Positions 1 to 12,790 of a DNA stretch of 64,000 nt are shown one piece after another (within the stretch, counting starts at the first letter, position 1; every line of letters starts with the position of its first letter). The notes beneath the pieces are model-generated. The model saw only the letters and a list, made by a program, of their open reading frames with translations. It had not been told where the DNA came from and ran no database searches. A program made the position numbers and the translations under genes. Origin of the DNA: Ailanthus altissimus (taxonomy: Eukaryota > Streptophyta > Magnoliopsida > Sapindales > Simaroubaceae); the NCBI GenBank assembly GCA_946807835.1, contig OX327709.1, positions 20,275,501-20,339,500 of the forward strand. The letters run 5' to 3'.

Positions 1-349
1 ATAAGGTACATGTGTGCTTAGCGAATTTGATAAGGCTTCTGCTGTCCCTTGAGTTCTCTAAGTTATTAGGTTGCTAAGTGTTTCATTTGTGGACACGTTG
101 CTTAAGATATTTGATTTGTCTTTATTGAATAAATATTTTTATTATTTTCTTAAGTGTGGTTATATTTGGTTAATGTTCCACCAAGTATATTCATAGATTA
201 ATTTTGTGATAAACTTACTAGCAACTTACTAAAGATTCTTATGTAAAATTCAAGTTTGAAATTTTATGTAATATTAATTATGAGTGCACATTATTGAATG
301 AGTGTAAGTTATGTTACGTGTCAGATCCTTTCGGGTTTCGGGTATGACA
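1..349 (+). mobile_element. 3' end of a gypsy-type LTR (truncated by window edge)
   Basis: Bases 1-140 match the reverse complement of about 23870-24010, inside the 2.6-kb solo LTR at 23673-26296, so this is a relative of that LTR in plus orientation. The last ~200 bases have diverged from it, but the distance to the end is about the same. It ends in TGACA at 345-349, and recognisable copia LTR sequence (compare 7620-7660) resumes at about 350. The LTR therefore appears inserted in the 3' LTR of copia element 1. Its left end and target duplication lie outside the window. Confidence 0.6.
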
Positions 350-1375
350 TGTATAATCTCTCAATTATTTATATCTAGGTAGAGCTGAGATATAGATCAA
401 CACCGTCAAATCTCCATACGCCTAAGCAAAAACTTATCTCTAGAATTGTATTTTAAGAAATAATATTCACAAACACTTTTATGCTATTATTTATCCTTAG
501 AGTTAAACTATTTTCTCGAGAATTACTACTTATGGTCATAAGACTTTCTGAAACACAATCTTAGAGCATTATGATATATTACTCACCTAAATAAAATGAT
601 GGATCCCATATTTATATACATCAAACTCCATGAACATCAGACCATACCCAGCTATCAGACCATGAAAGATTTTTGACATGTGTGGAATCAAAGTATAGTG
701 GATCACTTACAAGCCCACCGTGGCACTCAGGTCAAAGAACCACGAATATTACTTAATTCGAAATACCCTTCATTGTTGGCTTTATGAGATATTTATTGGA
801 GGTCTTTGTGAGTCTATTCAGTATTCAGTCCTTACTGAATACCTATATCTGTATATTAGCTTCCACTAAACTCATGGTTTGTTAAGACTAATAATCTGAA
901 CCATCCAGATATAGACATACACCGATTTATATATTTATTAAGGTATTCACTGACAGACTAGCATCAGTGAAGATAAATCAGGAACATAATATTTTAGAAC
1001 ATATTTGCATAATGACATTTCCTAGCACTATTAGCAACTCTTTGTAACTATGTTATTACTAATATATTCTCAAGTCTTTATCCCATTTCAGACAAGACTC
1101 CAACTCTTTAGATATCATTGACTTTTATAATCTGATAACTCTTATCAGTGCCAACTCTTAGCATTAATAACTCTTAACGTCGCTAATTCTTAACATTGAT
1201 CTAAACTCATTTAGACCAGATTAGAACTCTTTTAGATCATACAATGTCCGAAATGTTACAAATATCTTATCATATATAAAATATAATTAGCGATTTAATG
1301 AAATTATAATACTAGTATAAATATTAAACAAATTTTTATACATAAAGGGATGACACGTAAGCACAAATCCCAACA
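350..1375 (-). repeat. 3' LTR (partial) of copia element 1
   Basis: This aligns along its length with 7640-8663, sharing blocks such as ATAGATCAACACCGTCAAAT and the terminal CACAAATCCCAACA. It ends at 1375 in CCCAACA, which on the minus strand is an LTR start (TGTTGGG). A purine-rich tract on the minus strand (1376-1387, GCAAGTGAGAGT) sits directly outside it, as expected of a polypurine tract before a 3' LTR. The other end of the LTR is displaced by the gypsy LTR at 1-349. Confidence 0.75.
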
Positions 1376-1453
1376 ACTCTCACTTGCTTTAGTGCCATTC
1401 ACGATGATATCAAATGTTTATTGACTCTACAGGTCTTTCAAATACTTTTAGAG

Positions 1454-2044
1454 TTAAGGCTTTAGTAAGTGAGTCGCTACATTATTTATAGAATTTGCTC
1501 TGCAAACTATTACATCTCTTTTACCTAAGATTTCTCTCATAATATGGTATTTTCTTTTCACATGCTTAGACTTTTTGTGTGCTCTCATCTCTTTAGCTTG
1601 TGTAATGGCTTCGTTATTGTAGCAAAACAATGGTATAAGATCTATTACACTTAGAACTATTCCAAGTTCAGCAACAAACTTACGTATCCACACTACTTCT
1701 TTTGCTTCTTTTGAGGTTGTAATATATTCTACCTATGTTGTGGAATCAGCTGTGGATGACTGTTTATTACTTTTCCAACTAACTGTGGCACCGTTGAGAA
1801 TGAATACATATCCAGATGTAGAATGTCTATCATCTAGATCAGACTGAAAGTTTAAATTTGTGTATCCTTTCACTTGTAAGTCACTTTCTCCATATATCAG
1901 AAACTTCTCCTTAGTAAATTTAAGATATTTGAGGACATTTTCAACAACTATCCAATGGCTTTCACTTAGATCAAACTGATACCGACTTATAACACTTACA
2001 GTCATACTAATGTTAGGTATCGTATACATCATGACATACATCAA
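1454..2044 (-). pseudogene. Copia element 1: RNase H domain, broken
   Basis: Two open stretches (2044-1733 and 1693-1454) give the C-terminal RNase H region of a Ty1/copia polyprotein. Markers are STSGYVFILNGATVSWKSNK followed by QSSTADSTT, then a second piece with FCYNNEAITQAKEMRAHKKS and a KRKYHIMREI motif. In copia this domain removes the RNA strand during reverse transcription. The two parts are in different frames, so the reading frame is broken, and the domain is followed by a polypurine tract and the 3' LTR. This is the last domain of the minus-strand order gag, integrase, RT, RNase H. Confidence 0.8.
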
Positions 2045-2183
2045 GCTTCTATAGCTGATGCATATGGTATGTTAGACATTCTAATATTTTCATCTTCAGT
2101 TTGAGGACATATCTTTCTCAAAAGATGAACGTTATATCTAAAAGGTATATTAACTGTCTTACAGTTACTGAAATTATACATTT

Positions 2184-2598
2184 TCAAGACATTATCTTGC
2201 ACGATGATTGAGAGAGTCCTATAAGACTCATAGTTCTATTTCTATAAAGCTTTATACCTAGTATATAAGAAGCCTCTCCCAAATTCTTTATGAAGAAATT
2301 CTTACTAAGGTAACTTTTAACTGATTGTAATATACCAATATCATTTTCGATATTGAGTATGTCATCAACATAAAGAACTAAGAAGACTACCATGCTCTCC
2401 ACTGCTCTTTTTATACACACATGATTCTTCTTCATTCTTGGTGAAACCAGACCCTCTGATTACTTCATCAAAACGAAGATTCCAACTTCGGGAAGTCTTT
2501 TTAAGTCCATAAATAGACTTTTTCAGTTTATATAATAAAACTATAAGTTTGGCTAGATGTAAAACCTTCAAATTATTCCATATAGATTTCTTCTTCAA
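2184..2598 (-). pseudogene. Copia element 1: reverse transcriptase, broken
   Basis: Overlapping open stretches at 2598-2365 and 2435-2184 in different frames encode the palm of a copia reverse transcriptase. Visible motifs are KSIYGLKKTSRSWNLRFDEV, then FLVLYVDDIL with an intact YVDD catalytic pair, then LGEASYILGIKLYRNR. A frameshift separates the two pieces near 2400. Decayed RT upstream (2600-3350) no longer has a long open frame. The domain order RT after integrase is diagnostic of Ty1/copia rather than gypsy. Confidence 0.85.
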
Positions 2599-3374
2599 AA
2601 TATATATTTAAGAACGCTATTTTTACATCCATTTGCCAACTTTCTTAGTCATAATATACAGCAATTGCCAGTAAATTTGAATTGACTTAAGTATCGCTAC
2701 TGGTAAAAAGGTTTCCTTATAATCAATACCAGATTGTTGAGTATAACCTTTCACCACTAGTCGGGCCTTGAAAGTCTATACTTTTTCATCGAGCCCATAC
2801 TTTCCTTGTATATCCATTTACAATTGATAGGAACAATTCCTTCAAGAAACTCAACCAAGTCCTAGGCTTGATTTTGATGTATTAAGTCAATCTCAGATTT
2901 CATGGCCTCTTGCTATTTTTTCAAATCGATGTTCAATATCGCATCTCTATAAGTTAAATGGTCTTTTTATTTAATCAAGAAAACACCAAAAGCACCTTCA
3001 GGTATTGAACTATACCTTTCAGGTGGCCTTGATATCCTTTCTGACCTATATAGAGGGTATGTCAAAGGTATTCTGCTCGATTGACCCTAAGGTTCCATCG
3101 TTGGTTCATTTACATCCTGATTGAGTTCATCTAATTTAATCTTTCTATAATCTCCACAATCTGTGAGAAACCGTTTCTCTAGGAAAGTGGCATTTCGAGC
3201 AATAAACACATTTCATTCCTCAGGATTATAGAACTGGTACCCCATTGAATTCTTAAGATATCTAATGAACCAATATTTGTATCCTTTAGGTACAAGTTTA
3301 TCCTGTTGCGTAACTTTTACGTAAGCAGGACAACCCAAAATCTTAACATATTTAAGACTCGCTTTTCTTCCATT

Positions 3375-4248
3375 TCATATCTTATAAGGAGTAGAAGGAA
3401 CGACTTTTGATAGAACTCTATTCAATATATAAGCAGTAGTTTTTAGAGCATAACCCCATAGATATTCAGAAAGATCGGTAAAACTCATCATAAATTGGAC
3501 CATATCTAATAAAGTTCGATTCCTTCTCTCTGAAATACTATTGTGTTGTAGAGTACCTGGAGAACTATACTGAGTGAGAATTTCATTCTCTTTTAAATAA
3601 TCTAAAAATTCACTATTTATGTATTCATCACATCGATTTGATCGAAGGCATTTGATATACATTTTGGTTTGCTTCTCTACTTCGATTCAAAATTCTTTGA
3701 AATTTTCAAAAGTTTCTAACTCGTGTTTTATAAGAAGCACGTATCTAAATCATGATAGATCATCAATAAAGATAACAAAGTATCGAAAGCCACCCATTAT
3801 AGTGTGATTTATTAGACCACATACATCACTATGTACAAGTTTTAATAAATCAGTGGTGCGGTGTCTAACATTAATAAATAGAGCTTTGGTCATTTTTCCT
3901 TGAATACAAGATTCACAAACTAGATAAGTCTCTATGGTCAGATCAGGTATCTGACCATCCTTAACTAGACAGGTTAGACGTCTCACACCTATATGATCTA
4001 ATCTAATATGCCACAATTTTATATCATTTAGAGTTCTCAAGTTATTTTCAGCATTCATCTGTACATTCATAACATTTCCTGATGTAATCTAATATATAAT
4101 AGCCATTAATCAATTGACATTCAGCTAATAAAATATTATTCAAATCATGAAAATATAAGGAATGGTTTCGTACATACATATGATATCCTGACTGTCCAAT
4201 AAAGGAATTGAAATAATATTTTAGATAATATTTGGTACATAATAACAA
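3375..4248 (-). pseudogene. Copia element 1: GAG-pre-integrase and integrase, broken
   Basis: The 4248-3750 part carries the zinc-binding pre-integrase region (LWHIRLDHIGVRRL, then CESCIQGKMTKALF) and the first integrase catalytic Asp in LVHSDVCG. The 3662-3375 part carries the rest of the core, including [20 protein letters not shown] with the catalytic Glu. The usual second catalytic Asp (family RSDRGGEY) is replaced here: RSNRCDEY is seen, so Asp is now Asn. Frames change between the pieces. The enzyme would insert the cDNA copy, but this copy is inactive on the sequence seen. Confidence 0.85.
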
Positions 4249-4491
4249 TTATTTAATACAATAATTTTATTACATGGAAGAAATAAATTAAAATGTCCAA
4301 TAGCATTATAATTCTTCAGACTATAGCAATCTAACTTCATTCAGACCTTGTAACACATTGCAGATATAAGAAGGACAAGCAATATCTAATACTCAGCCAC
4401 TATTAACATCAAATGCTAAAGAAATGTCAATGATAGGCAAATGTAAACATGAAAGGGTCTTCTTAATTGTGGTAAGGTATTTTGGGTAGCT

Positions 4492-5293
4492 TCATTTCCA
4501 ATGCCCATCCTCGCTGCAATGGAAATATTTTTCTTTTACTTTGTTCTTATGTTCGAGTTTGGATATGTGTTGCTTTTGAGGACCCATTTTAGGTGTATAC
4601 TTTCCTTTCTTTTTATTCTTCCCTTTGAACTTCTTACAATTCTTCAGGACAGAAGATGAAGCACCCTGAACATAGAGGGTCGTGCTTCGTTTATTCATAT
4701 CCTCTTGAGTTATTTTTAGCATGTTATGCAGATCAGTATAAGTAGGGGGTTAATACTTGCATATTGAAGTTCATGATGAACAATGCAAATGACCCTGGAA
4801 GTGATTGAAGAATCAAACTATTCCCTAATGTATTGCTCAGTGAGATATCCATAGTTTCTAACCTCTTAATATAAGATATGTTCTTGAGGACATGGGGACT
4901 CACTGGACTACCCTCGGGTAGTCTAGCTTGAAAAAGAGATTTGACAACTCTGTATATTTCAACTTGAGGCCAGTCACTAAATAACTCTTTCAGATGGAGC
5001 ATTATACTCTCAGCACTTTCCATGTAGACATGCTCTCTTTGGAGCTTCGTAGATATTGCACCAAGGATGTATGATTTAACTTTTAAATCGTCATCTAACC
5101 ATTTCTGATATGTCTCTTTTTCTTTCGAAGAAGCATCATCAGAAACAACTCGACGCAAGCATTGATCAATTACATGTCCAAACTTCTTAGAATTCAAAAC
5201 TATTATGAGATTTATAAACCAGTCAGCATAATTTTCTACACCTTTGAGTTGGTGCACATCAAGGATACGAACTAATGGGTTGCTTGAAGCCAT
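4492..5293 (-). pseudogene. Copia element 1: gag with damaged zinc knuckle
   Basis: The 186-residue stretch 5293-4733 starts MASSNPLVRILDVHQLKGVE and has the features of plant copia gag proteins, including LYRVVKSLFQARLPEGSPV-like helical sequence (seen as IYRVVKSLFQARLPEGSPV). The frame then shifts to 4722-4492, which ends in KYFHCSEDGHWK. This is a CCHC knuckle whose first Cys is Tyr and which runs into a stop where the family normally has Arg-Asn-Cys. Gag would form the cytoplasmic particle. The start ATG at 5293 follows a 1.3-kb leader and the primer-binding site. Confidence 0.8.
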
Positions 5294-6587
5294 TTGATCT
5301 TGACAAGATAAAAGAAAAGATGTTAGCAGAATATTTCAATTCTTAATAAATAACATTTTAGATCATGGGTATAACAATTATATATTTTTTAATCTAAAAA
5401 ATGCCCTCCCATGTTTTACATAATCCCTTTAATTTTTTAAACAGAAAAATGAAAGTTTTAGATTCTTTAAACTATACAGTGAGAAGTGGATCACATTGAC
5501 ATTTTACTCTAGCCTCATGTTGTAGCAATGTTGGTGTTTGTAAACCTAAAAGGTAGACAACTTATGTTAATTGCATCTTATGCAACTCTTACCACTGATC
5601 ATAAATACACCTTATCCTCACACTGTAGCAAAATTGGATAAGTGTATTCTAGATTAACTTGTCAATCATCAAATATATGCCATCAGTATAACCCTCATGC
5701 TGTAGTAATATTGGACAATATATTTGCATATATTTGTCTCATCTCATGTTTAACCGGTATAGCCTGAATTACCCTGACCAATCCTTCACGTTGTAGCAAA
5801 TTAGGAAAGACCGAAGTGAACCGTCTAATACCGTATTGACAAGACGGATCATTATGTAATATTATCTCATAATACAATATTATTTAATCTGATTTAGAGA
5901 GGTTTTTTTTAATAATTATTATAATTATTATTACCATTAACAATTATAATAAATTTTCGCATCTTATATGAATCTAATTTATAATTAGAATATATGTTTA
6001 TGCAAGTACAACTAACCCCACCAATAGGGCTCCTATTGTGATTAATAAGCATAAAAAATATAAATAACATTTAATACAATGATATAACAATTATAATTGT
6101 ATTAAATGAACCTCATATGCAAAAATTTTAAATTGGACTGTATTATTTAGAATGATCAACGTTAAAAGTTAAACGTTATAAAATTATACAATATAATGCT
6201 CCAATTTTTTTTTTTGTCTTCGACCTTAAGTGGCCTGGGTTTCTAACTTATGAATGCCCCCACGTTTATCTTTAAGAACACCCCTGCGTTTAACACTTGA
6301 ACCCCCCCACGTTTATCATTAAGAACGCCTCGATGTTTAACACTTAAATACCCCGGCGTTCAACATTTGAATGCCCTCGCGTTCTGCCTTTTTAATGCCC
6401 CTATGTTAAGAACCTTAACGCCCTAGCGTTCACTAAAGAATGCCCTACCGTTTAGTTCCTAGCGTAGCAGCATTGTTTTGACAAAACTATTTTTCTACAC
6501 TTTAAACAATTCAAAATGCAATTTTCACTATTTACAAGCATTCTAAACACTTCATATAACACTCCAATAAGCCAGAAACACAATAAA
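5294..6587 (-). repeat. Copia element 1 leader with two internal repeat arrays
   Basis: This is the untranslated region between the primer-binding site and gag. It holds two repeat sets. At about 5515-5815 a motif close to CATGCTGTAGCAATATTGG recurs four times at 75-105-base spacing. At about 6245-6460 a 22-24-base unit related to ATGCCCCCACGTTTATCTTT repeats about eight times, giving an island richer in C and G than its AT-rich surroundings. No open frame of interest was seen. Confidence 0.55.
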
Positions 6588-6602
6588 CATGATCTAATAC
6601 CA
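6588..6602 (-). other. Primer-binding site of copia element 1
   Basis: The minus strand reads TGGTATTAGATCATG, a close match to the initiator-tRNA-Met primer site used by most plant copia elements (TGGTATCAGAGC). It lies two bases inside the 5' LTR end at 6605, where it should be for minus-strand cDNA priming. Confidence 0.75.
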
Positions 6603-6604
6603 TT

Positions 6605-8663
6605 TGTTAATGTGTTTTAGAGTGTATGTATGTGATTATGTACATATTGAAAAAACTAAATAAATGTATCATATACACGAATTTCGCAATAAAATTAAGT
6701 AGGTAATCAACAATACACATATAAATTAAATCATTAACAACATAAGATTATAGAAATATACCTTTGATGACATTTGGTGAAGAGTTCAATATCGAATTCT
6801 TCCTAGCTCCAACTTTGAGCTCACCTTGAAGTGCACTTTTATTCAATTCTAGTTCACAACAATTTGATGGGATTGTGAAGTTAGAATAACAGCAATTGAA
6901 TTTTTCAGCAACAAATTTTTTATTTCCTAAAAGAAAAAACTATCAAAAATCAAACTCTTTTCAAATTCCTCTTACCATGCATGATTTTTGCTTCACACTT
7001 TGTTAATTAATTATTTAAAATAATGTTTAAGTATATTAAGCAATTCATAAGTGCTCCCAAAATTAATTAAGTGGCATTTAAATTAAAAAATAATATTTGG
7101 TGGTAATTATACCTAATTAGGTATATTTCTCACACCTAAACTAAATTAATAAACAAGTAAATAAATATTATTATTTATTTAAGTAATATTTATTCAATTA
7201 TTCAAAACTACTTGAATAATTAATTTTTACTTTATTTAATTTTACTAACATGATTAATGGATGAATTCATGGTAAAATAATTCATGGAATAAAATTATGC
7301 CACTTGTCAATATTTAATTAGTTAATAACTCTTACAAACTAATTAAATGAGTTATTAACTAATTAAATGATGTACTTAATATTTAAGTTTAGATAAGTGT
7401 ATAACCCGAGGAACCCTAAAATATATTTTTGGTTTGTTGAAATTTCTAGGATGGAACTATTCAATTCATAATGCTGTCTCAGTGCGCAATGAGTACACTT
7501 TATATTGTGAGACTTTCTAGGTCCACACCTGAATTATCATATGGAACTCCTCCATACGTCTGTGAATGATGCCCAACATATACGTTACGGATATTACAAA
7601 GTGGTACGTTAGACGGTTATAACATATTCATATAATCACTCCATTATTTATATCAGGGTAGAGCGAAGATATAGATCAACACCGTCAAATCTCCATATGC
7701 CTGACCGAAAGCTTATCATTAGAATTTTATTTCAATAAATAATATTCGCAAATACTTTTGTGATATTATTTATCTCCAAGTTTAAATTATTTTCTCGGGA
7801 ATTATTGCTTATGGCTATAAGACTTTCTAAAATATAATCTTAGAGCATTAGGATATATTATTCACCCAAATAAGCTAATAGATCCTATATCTATGCACAC
7901 TGGACTCTATGAGCATCGGACCATACCCAGCGATACCCAGCAGTCAAACCATGAAATGTTTCTGACATGTATGGAACCAAAGCATGGTAGATCACTCACA
8001 AGCCCATCGTGGCACTCAGGTCAAAGGACTGCAAATACTATTCAACTCAAAAAACCTTCTATTGTCGACTTTATGGGATGTCTGTTGGAGGTCTTTGTGA
8101 GTTTGTTCAGTATTGAGTCCTTACTAAATACCTATATCTCTATATGAGCTTCTACTAAACTTATTGTCTGTTAAGACTAATCATTTGAACCATCCATATA
8201 TAGACATACACCGATCTATATATTTATTAAGATATTCACTGACAGATCAGCATCAGTGAAGATAGATTAGGAACATAATATTTGAGAACATATTTACATA
8301 ATGACATTTCTTAGCACTGTTTGTAATTTGTTGCAACTACATCATTACTAATATATTTTCAGATTTTTGTCTCATTTCAAACAAGGCTCTAACTTTTTAA
8401 ATATTGCTGACTCTTATAACCTGATAACTTTTATTAGTGCCAACTCTTAGCATTTATAACTCTCAATGTCACTAATTTTTAACACTGATCTAAACTCATT
8501 TAGACCAGATCTGAACTCTTTCAAATCATACAATGTTTGAAACATTACAAATATCTTACCATTTATAAAATATAATTAGTGATTTAATAAAATGATAATA
8601 CTAGCAAAATATTAAACAAATATTCATACATAAAGGGATGATATGTAAACACAAATCCCAACA
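6605..8663 (-). repeat. 5' LTR of copia element 1 (about 2.06 kb)
   Basis: It runs from TGTTAATG at 6605 to CCCAACA at 8663 (TG...CA), is bounded inside by the primer site, and matches the partial 3' LTR at 350-1375. Outside it, coding sequence of a different copia element resumes at 8664. This is the reference copy of an LTR family found five more times here: 350-1375, 9871-12199, 33481-35758, 36021-38273 and 62471-64000. Confidence 0.8.
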
Positions 8664-9765
8664 GGAACTACTAAGCATACTCTATACAATGTCTAATATT
8701 GTTTGGTTTCTTCTTTTTGCTACACTATTTTGGTTTGAGAACCAGACATAGTGTATGGGGCAACTATCCCATGCTCTTGAAGAAATTTTATAAATAGACT
8801 AGGTGCTTGTCCATCATCAGTGTATCTACTATAGTATTCCCTACCTCTATTTGTTCTCACAATCTTAAGTTTCTTCTTACATTGTTTATCTACTTCAACT
8901 TTAAATACTTTAAAGGCATTTAATGCTTCGTTCTTATTCTAAAGCAAGTAGATATACATATGTCGTGAGTAATTGTTTAAGAAAGAGATGAAGTATTTCT
9001 GACCATACGAGTCCATATCTGAATTATAAATATCTGATTATATGATATCTAATATGTCATGGCTCCTCTTAGCATCTTTCTTGGACATGTTGGTTTACTT
9101 TCTTTTAATGTAGTTCACATAAGTGTCAAAATTAGTAGAATTCAAAACATTACTAATCTCTTAATCCTATCAGCGAAGATATGTCCCAATCTCCGGTACC
9201 AAAACATAGAGGAATCTTCATTTATAATACACTGTTTATTACCAATGTGAATATGTACAATATTATGAGTAGTATTATTTTGTAAATTAATAGAGAAAAG
9301 ATTATCAGATAATGTACCATTTCCAATAAGTTAGATTTATAAAATAAAATAGAGGATGTCTTTAAAAAGTTAAAGGAATAAACTAAAAGCACATGTCTTG
9401 AAACTAAAATTAAATTTGGAGAAAAATTAGAAATATAAAAAGTTTTTTCCAAATACAAAATAAAACTACTAGATAGAGCTAAATTACATATTTCAATAGC
9501 CTTCACATGTGAATGCATCTTATTTATAAAATAGATGTATTGTTCACTTTTAACTAGCTTCCTTATGTTTTGCATACCCTATAAGAAATTAAAAATATAG
9601 ATTATAGAACCGAAATAAATCCACAGTGTGTTACAAAGAACATTAACAGTATTAGATTTATAATAAACAAATGAGATTAGATTGTCTTTCTTCTTAAGAA
9701 AATTCTAAGACTTTGGGCAATCCTTCTTCATGTGCATTTTCTTTTACAGAAAAAGCACATGGATT
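8664..9765 (-). pseudogene. Copia relic 2: zinc knuckle, protease/pre-integrase and integrase, decayed
   Basis: Reading the minus strand from 9765, one sees CFFCKRK followed by a KKDCPKS-like end (gag zinc knuckle, out of frame and with stops). Next comes 9575-9222, with ALSSSFILYLEKTFYISNFS and NLILVSRHVLLVYSFNF, the end of protease and start of pre-integrase. A W-RRLGHIS remnant follows near 9180-9222. Integrase text follows at about 8950-8690, with REYYSRYTDDGQAPS and LFIKFLQEHGIVAPYTM. The sequence stops at 8664 where element 1 begins. It is a different copia family from element 1, and its RT, RNase H and 3' LTR must lie beyond element 1, outside the window. Confidence 0.75.
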
Positions 9766-9870
9766 CCTTTTTAATATTGAATTGAACAGGTTGAAGAGGC
9801 ACTGTACCTTTTTCATTTCTATTTGGCTTTGTCTATGTTCTTTCATTTAATGATGATTAATACCATAAGG

Positions 9871-12199
9871 TGCGTGCATGTGGTGTATATTCATCACATA
9901 AAAAATTTACGTATAGATGTAATCCATGCATCTTATATATAAGCATATATGCAGTGGAAGCTAAAATCTAATTTTTTTAAAATAATGAGCACAATAAATT
10001 TTGCCTCATTACAGTAATAAAATCAAATAGATCGAGAATTCACCTCACAAGTATTTGAAATTGATTAAGCTGGAGTTTCACCTAAAATGTACCCATTGAC
10101 AATTCTAACAATCAACAGAGGTGAGCTTGATTGGCTAGAATAACAGCTTTAATTCTAGCACTAGTTTAATAGTTAAACTATTTCCTAAGCTAAACTTTTT
10201 AACTTAGGCATTAATTTCAAGGGCATGGATTTGTTTTGTTTCTTTGTCCAACTTGAACAACAAAACCAATCTATTGAGCTTAGAGAAGAAAAATGAATGG
10301 TTTTTAATGAAGAAAATAGAATAACTTTTGTTCTTTGTTGTTCTCTCACCATTATCGCCCACACCATAAGCCAAAAAGATCACCCTTGTAAGAAAATTCA
10401 TCTAAATGAATTCTTCCCTTTCATAAAGGTAAAGAAATGGCCAGCCACATTTTGTAACCGTTAGCCAAAATGAATTTCAAATTCATTAAAATAATATTTG
10501 TTTCATTTAACTCACATTTCACTTTTATTTAACCTTAGTTAACAATTAACTTTACTTGGCCATCAAGTATGTAACCTAACCATAGTTAATAATTAATCTT
10601 AATAAGGTTAAAATTTACTTGGCCATCAAGTATTTAACTTAACCATAGTTAATAATTAACTTTAGTTAAGTTAGAATTTACTTAACAATTAAGTAAATAT
10701 AAATATCTAGTTTAACCTAACCACATGGTTAACTTTTAACTAGAGTTAAGTTAAGTATTTATTTAATTTTAAATAAATAAATATCTTGATTATTTAATAA
10801 TTAAATAATCAATTAAATAAAATTATCCTTAAACCCTTAACTTGGTTATCAAGTTAACCCAAAGTGAGTCTTACCTAACCACACACTTGAGTCAACTTAA
10901 CCGAAGGCTTATTATGCACCACGTGTCAACATTTAATTAGTCAATAATAATTGTTAACTAATTAATGTACCTAACTCTTAAGTATTGACATATGTACATT
11001 CTGAGGGATCATGAAACAAATATTTAGTTTTTTCTAGAATTTACTAGATTGAACAATTCAATTCGGTATACTACTTTAGTTCACAATGAGTACACTTCAT
11101 ATTGCGGAACTGCCTAGGTCCACGCTTGATTTATCAAATGAAATTATTCCATGAGTCTGTGATCCATGCCCATGTATATATCACAGATATTATAAATCAG
11201 TGTGTTAGACCACACATATTGAGGTCATAGCACATACGTATAGTCCTTCTATCAATTATGTTTTAGATGTGCGGGGACATAAATCAGCATTGTCAAATTT
11301 TCATAAGCACATCTATAAAATTTTCTCCAGATTTGTATTTTTATAAAACAATATCTGCAAACACCTTTGCGATGTTGTTAACTATACAAAAAAATATTTA
11401 TGGAGTTTATGCTTGTGGCCAAAAGACTTTTTAAAACACAATTCTCGGAGCATTAGAATATACAACTCACCCATATGAGTTAACAGATCTCATATCTATG
11501 CACACTGAACTCTATGAGCATCAGACCATACCCAACGACACTTAGTAGTCAGACCATAAAAAGTCTCTAACATGCATAGAACTAAAGCATGATGGATCAC
11601 TCACAAGCCCACTATGGCATTCAGGTCAAAGGACCATGAATACTACTCAACTCGAGAAGACCCTCAATCGATAGCTTTTTAGGATGTCTATTGGAGGTCC
11701 TTGTGAGTCTGTTCAATATCCAGTCCTAACTGAATACCTGCATGCCTGTATGATCTCTAAGCTCATGGTTAGTTAAGAACAATCATTTGTATCATGTAGA
11801 TATAAACATATACTAATCTATATAAAAAGGATTCACTGACAAACATGCATCGAAGAAAATAGATCAGGAATATAGTGTTTGAGAATATGCTTGCATAATG
11901 ATATTTTTTAGTACCTGTTGCAACTCTTTGTAACTATATCATTACTGGTATACCCTCAAGTCTTTATTCCGTTATAGACAAGGTTCTAACTTTTTAGATA
12001 TCGCTGACTTTCAACCTTTTTCTAAACTCCTTTAGACTAGATCTAATCTCCTTTAGATTATACAATGTCTGTAACATTACAAGAAATGTACCATATGTGT
12101 TTTAATATTAAAGATTTTATTTGAAATATTTATTGTATAAATATTAAATAATTAATATTCATACAATATTAAAATGACACGTAAGCACCAGCTCTAACA
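9871..12199 (-). repeat. LTR of the element-1 family, inserted in relic 2 gag
   Basis: From about 10990 to 12199 it aligns with 7390-8663 (shared blocks ACAATGAGTACACTTCATAT and CACTGAACTCTATGAGCAT). It ends in CTCTAACA. The start is less sure and is placed at 9871 by comparison with the copy at 36021. Copia gag lies on both sides: the N-terminal part at 12205-12790 and the zinc knuckle at 9690-9765. It therefore interrupts gag and looks like a solo LTR. No exact target duplication was found, so the edges are probably worn. Confidence 0.6.
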
Positions 12200-12204
12200 C
12201 TTTT

Positions 12205-12790
12205 CTTATGTTGTTATAAAAACACTCTCACCCTACTCCATTACTAGCCTCATTTCCCACACATGGCCATTAGTTCATTAAGTGACCATTTATTATTATG
12301 TGTGTTGTTTAAAGACCATATTAATGTAGAATAGTGTTAAGTTTGTGGTACACATGAAAAGTTTCCGACATCTCAACCTCAAGAGTTTTAGCTGCGGTAT
12401 TATATCCCTTATTTGTATGATATGCTCACGCACACCTCTAACACTAGTAAGCTTCAAAAATAAAAACTTTATAATCGAGGTGCTGGCAATTACTTTATTT
12501 GAAGTTTTAAACTGCTTATCAATGGCCTTCAGTAATGCTAAAAAATTATTATGCTATTCGACTTAACCATGTAAACTAGTGAAGATATTAGTCTTTATGA
12601 ACATCACACTGAGACAATTAAATTGCTCTCATCGTCCATAAAGATCAATATTAGTTGAAGTGCTAGTTTCGGTAACAACATGTGATTCGTCTTTTCGTAT
12701 AGTATAATCGATGTCCATTCACCCTAAATGAAGAAGGATTCTTTCCTTCCAAACTTTATAGTTATCACATTTCAATTTAGATATATCACA
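12205..12790 (-). pseudogene. Copia relic 2: gag N-terminal part, decayed
   Basis: The minus strand, read across frames, gives the hallmark text of plant copia gag: YKVWKERILLHLGWMDIDYT at 12770-12710, then WERSNHLSVMFIKTNIS, KDLLKAIDEQFETSSKAL, LTSVRGVREHIMQI and YGPFKISYNTHKDKWS down to about 12250. Several stops and frameshifts are present. It belongs to the same element as 8664-9765 and is separated from it by the LTR at 9871-12199. On family knowledge it would form virus-like particles, but it is not functional here. Confidence 0.8.

Noticed and set aside
9222..9575. 117-residue minus-strand frame as a membrane protein
   Set aside because: The sequence matches copia protease/pre-integrase text (ILYLEKTFYISNFSPNLILVS), so it is part of relic 2.
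9849..9863. TGGTATTAATCATCA on the minus strand, like a primer-binding site
   Set aside because: Gag text continues across it (zinc knuckle at 9690-9765, gag N-terminal part at 12205-12790), so it lies within relic-2 gag and not next to a true LTR.
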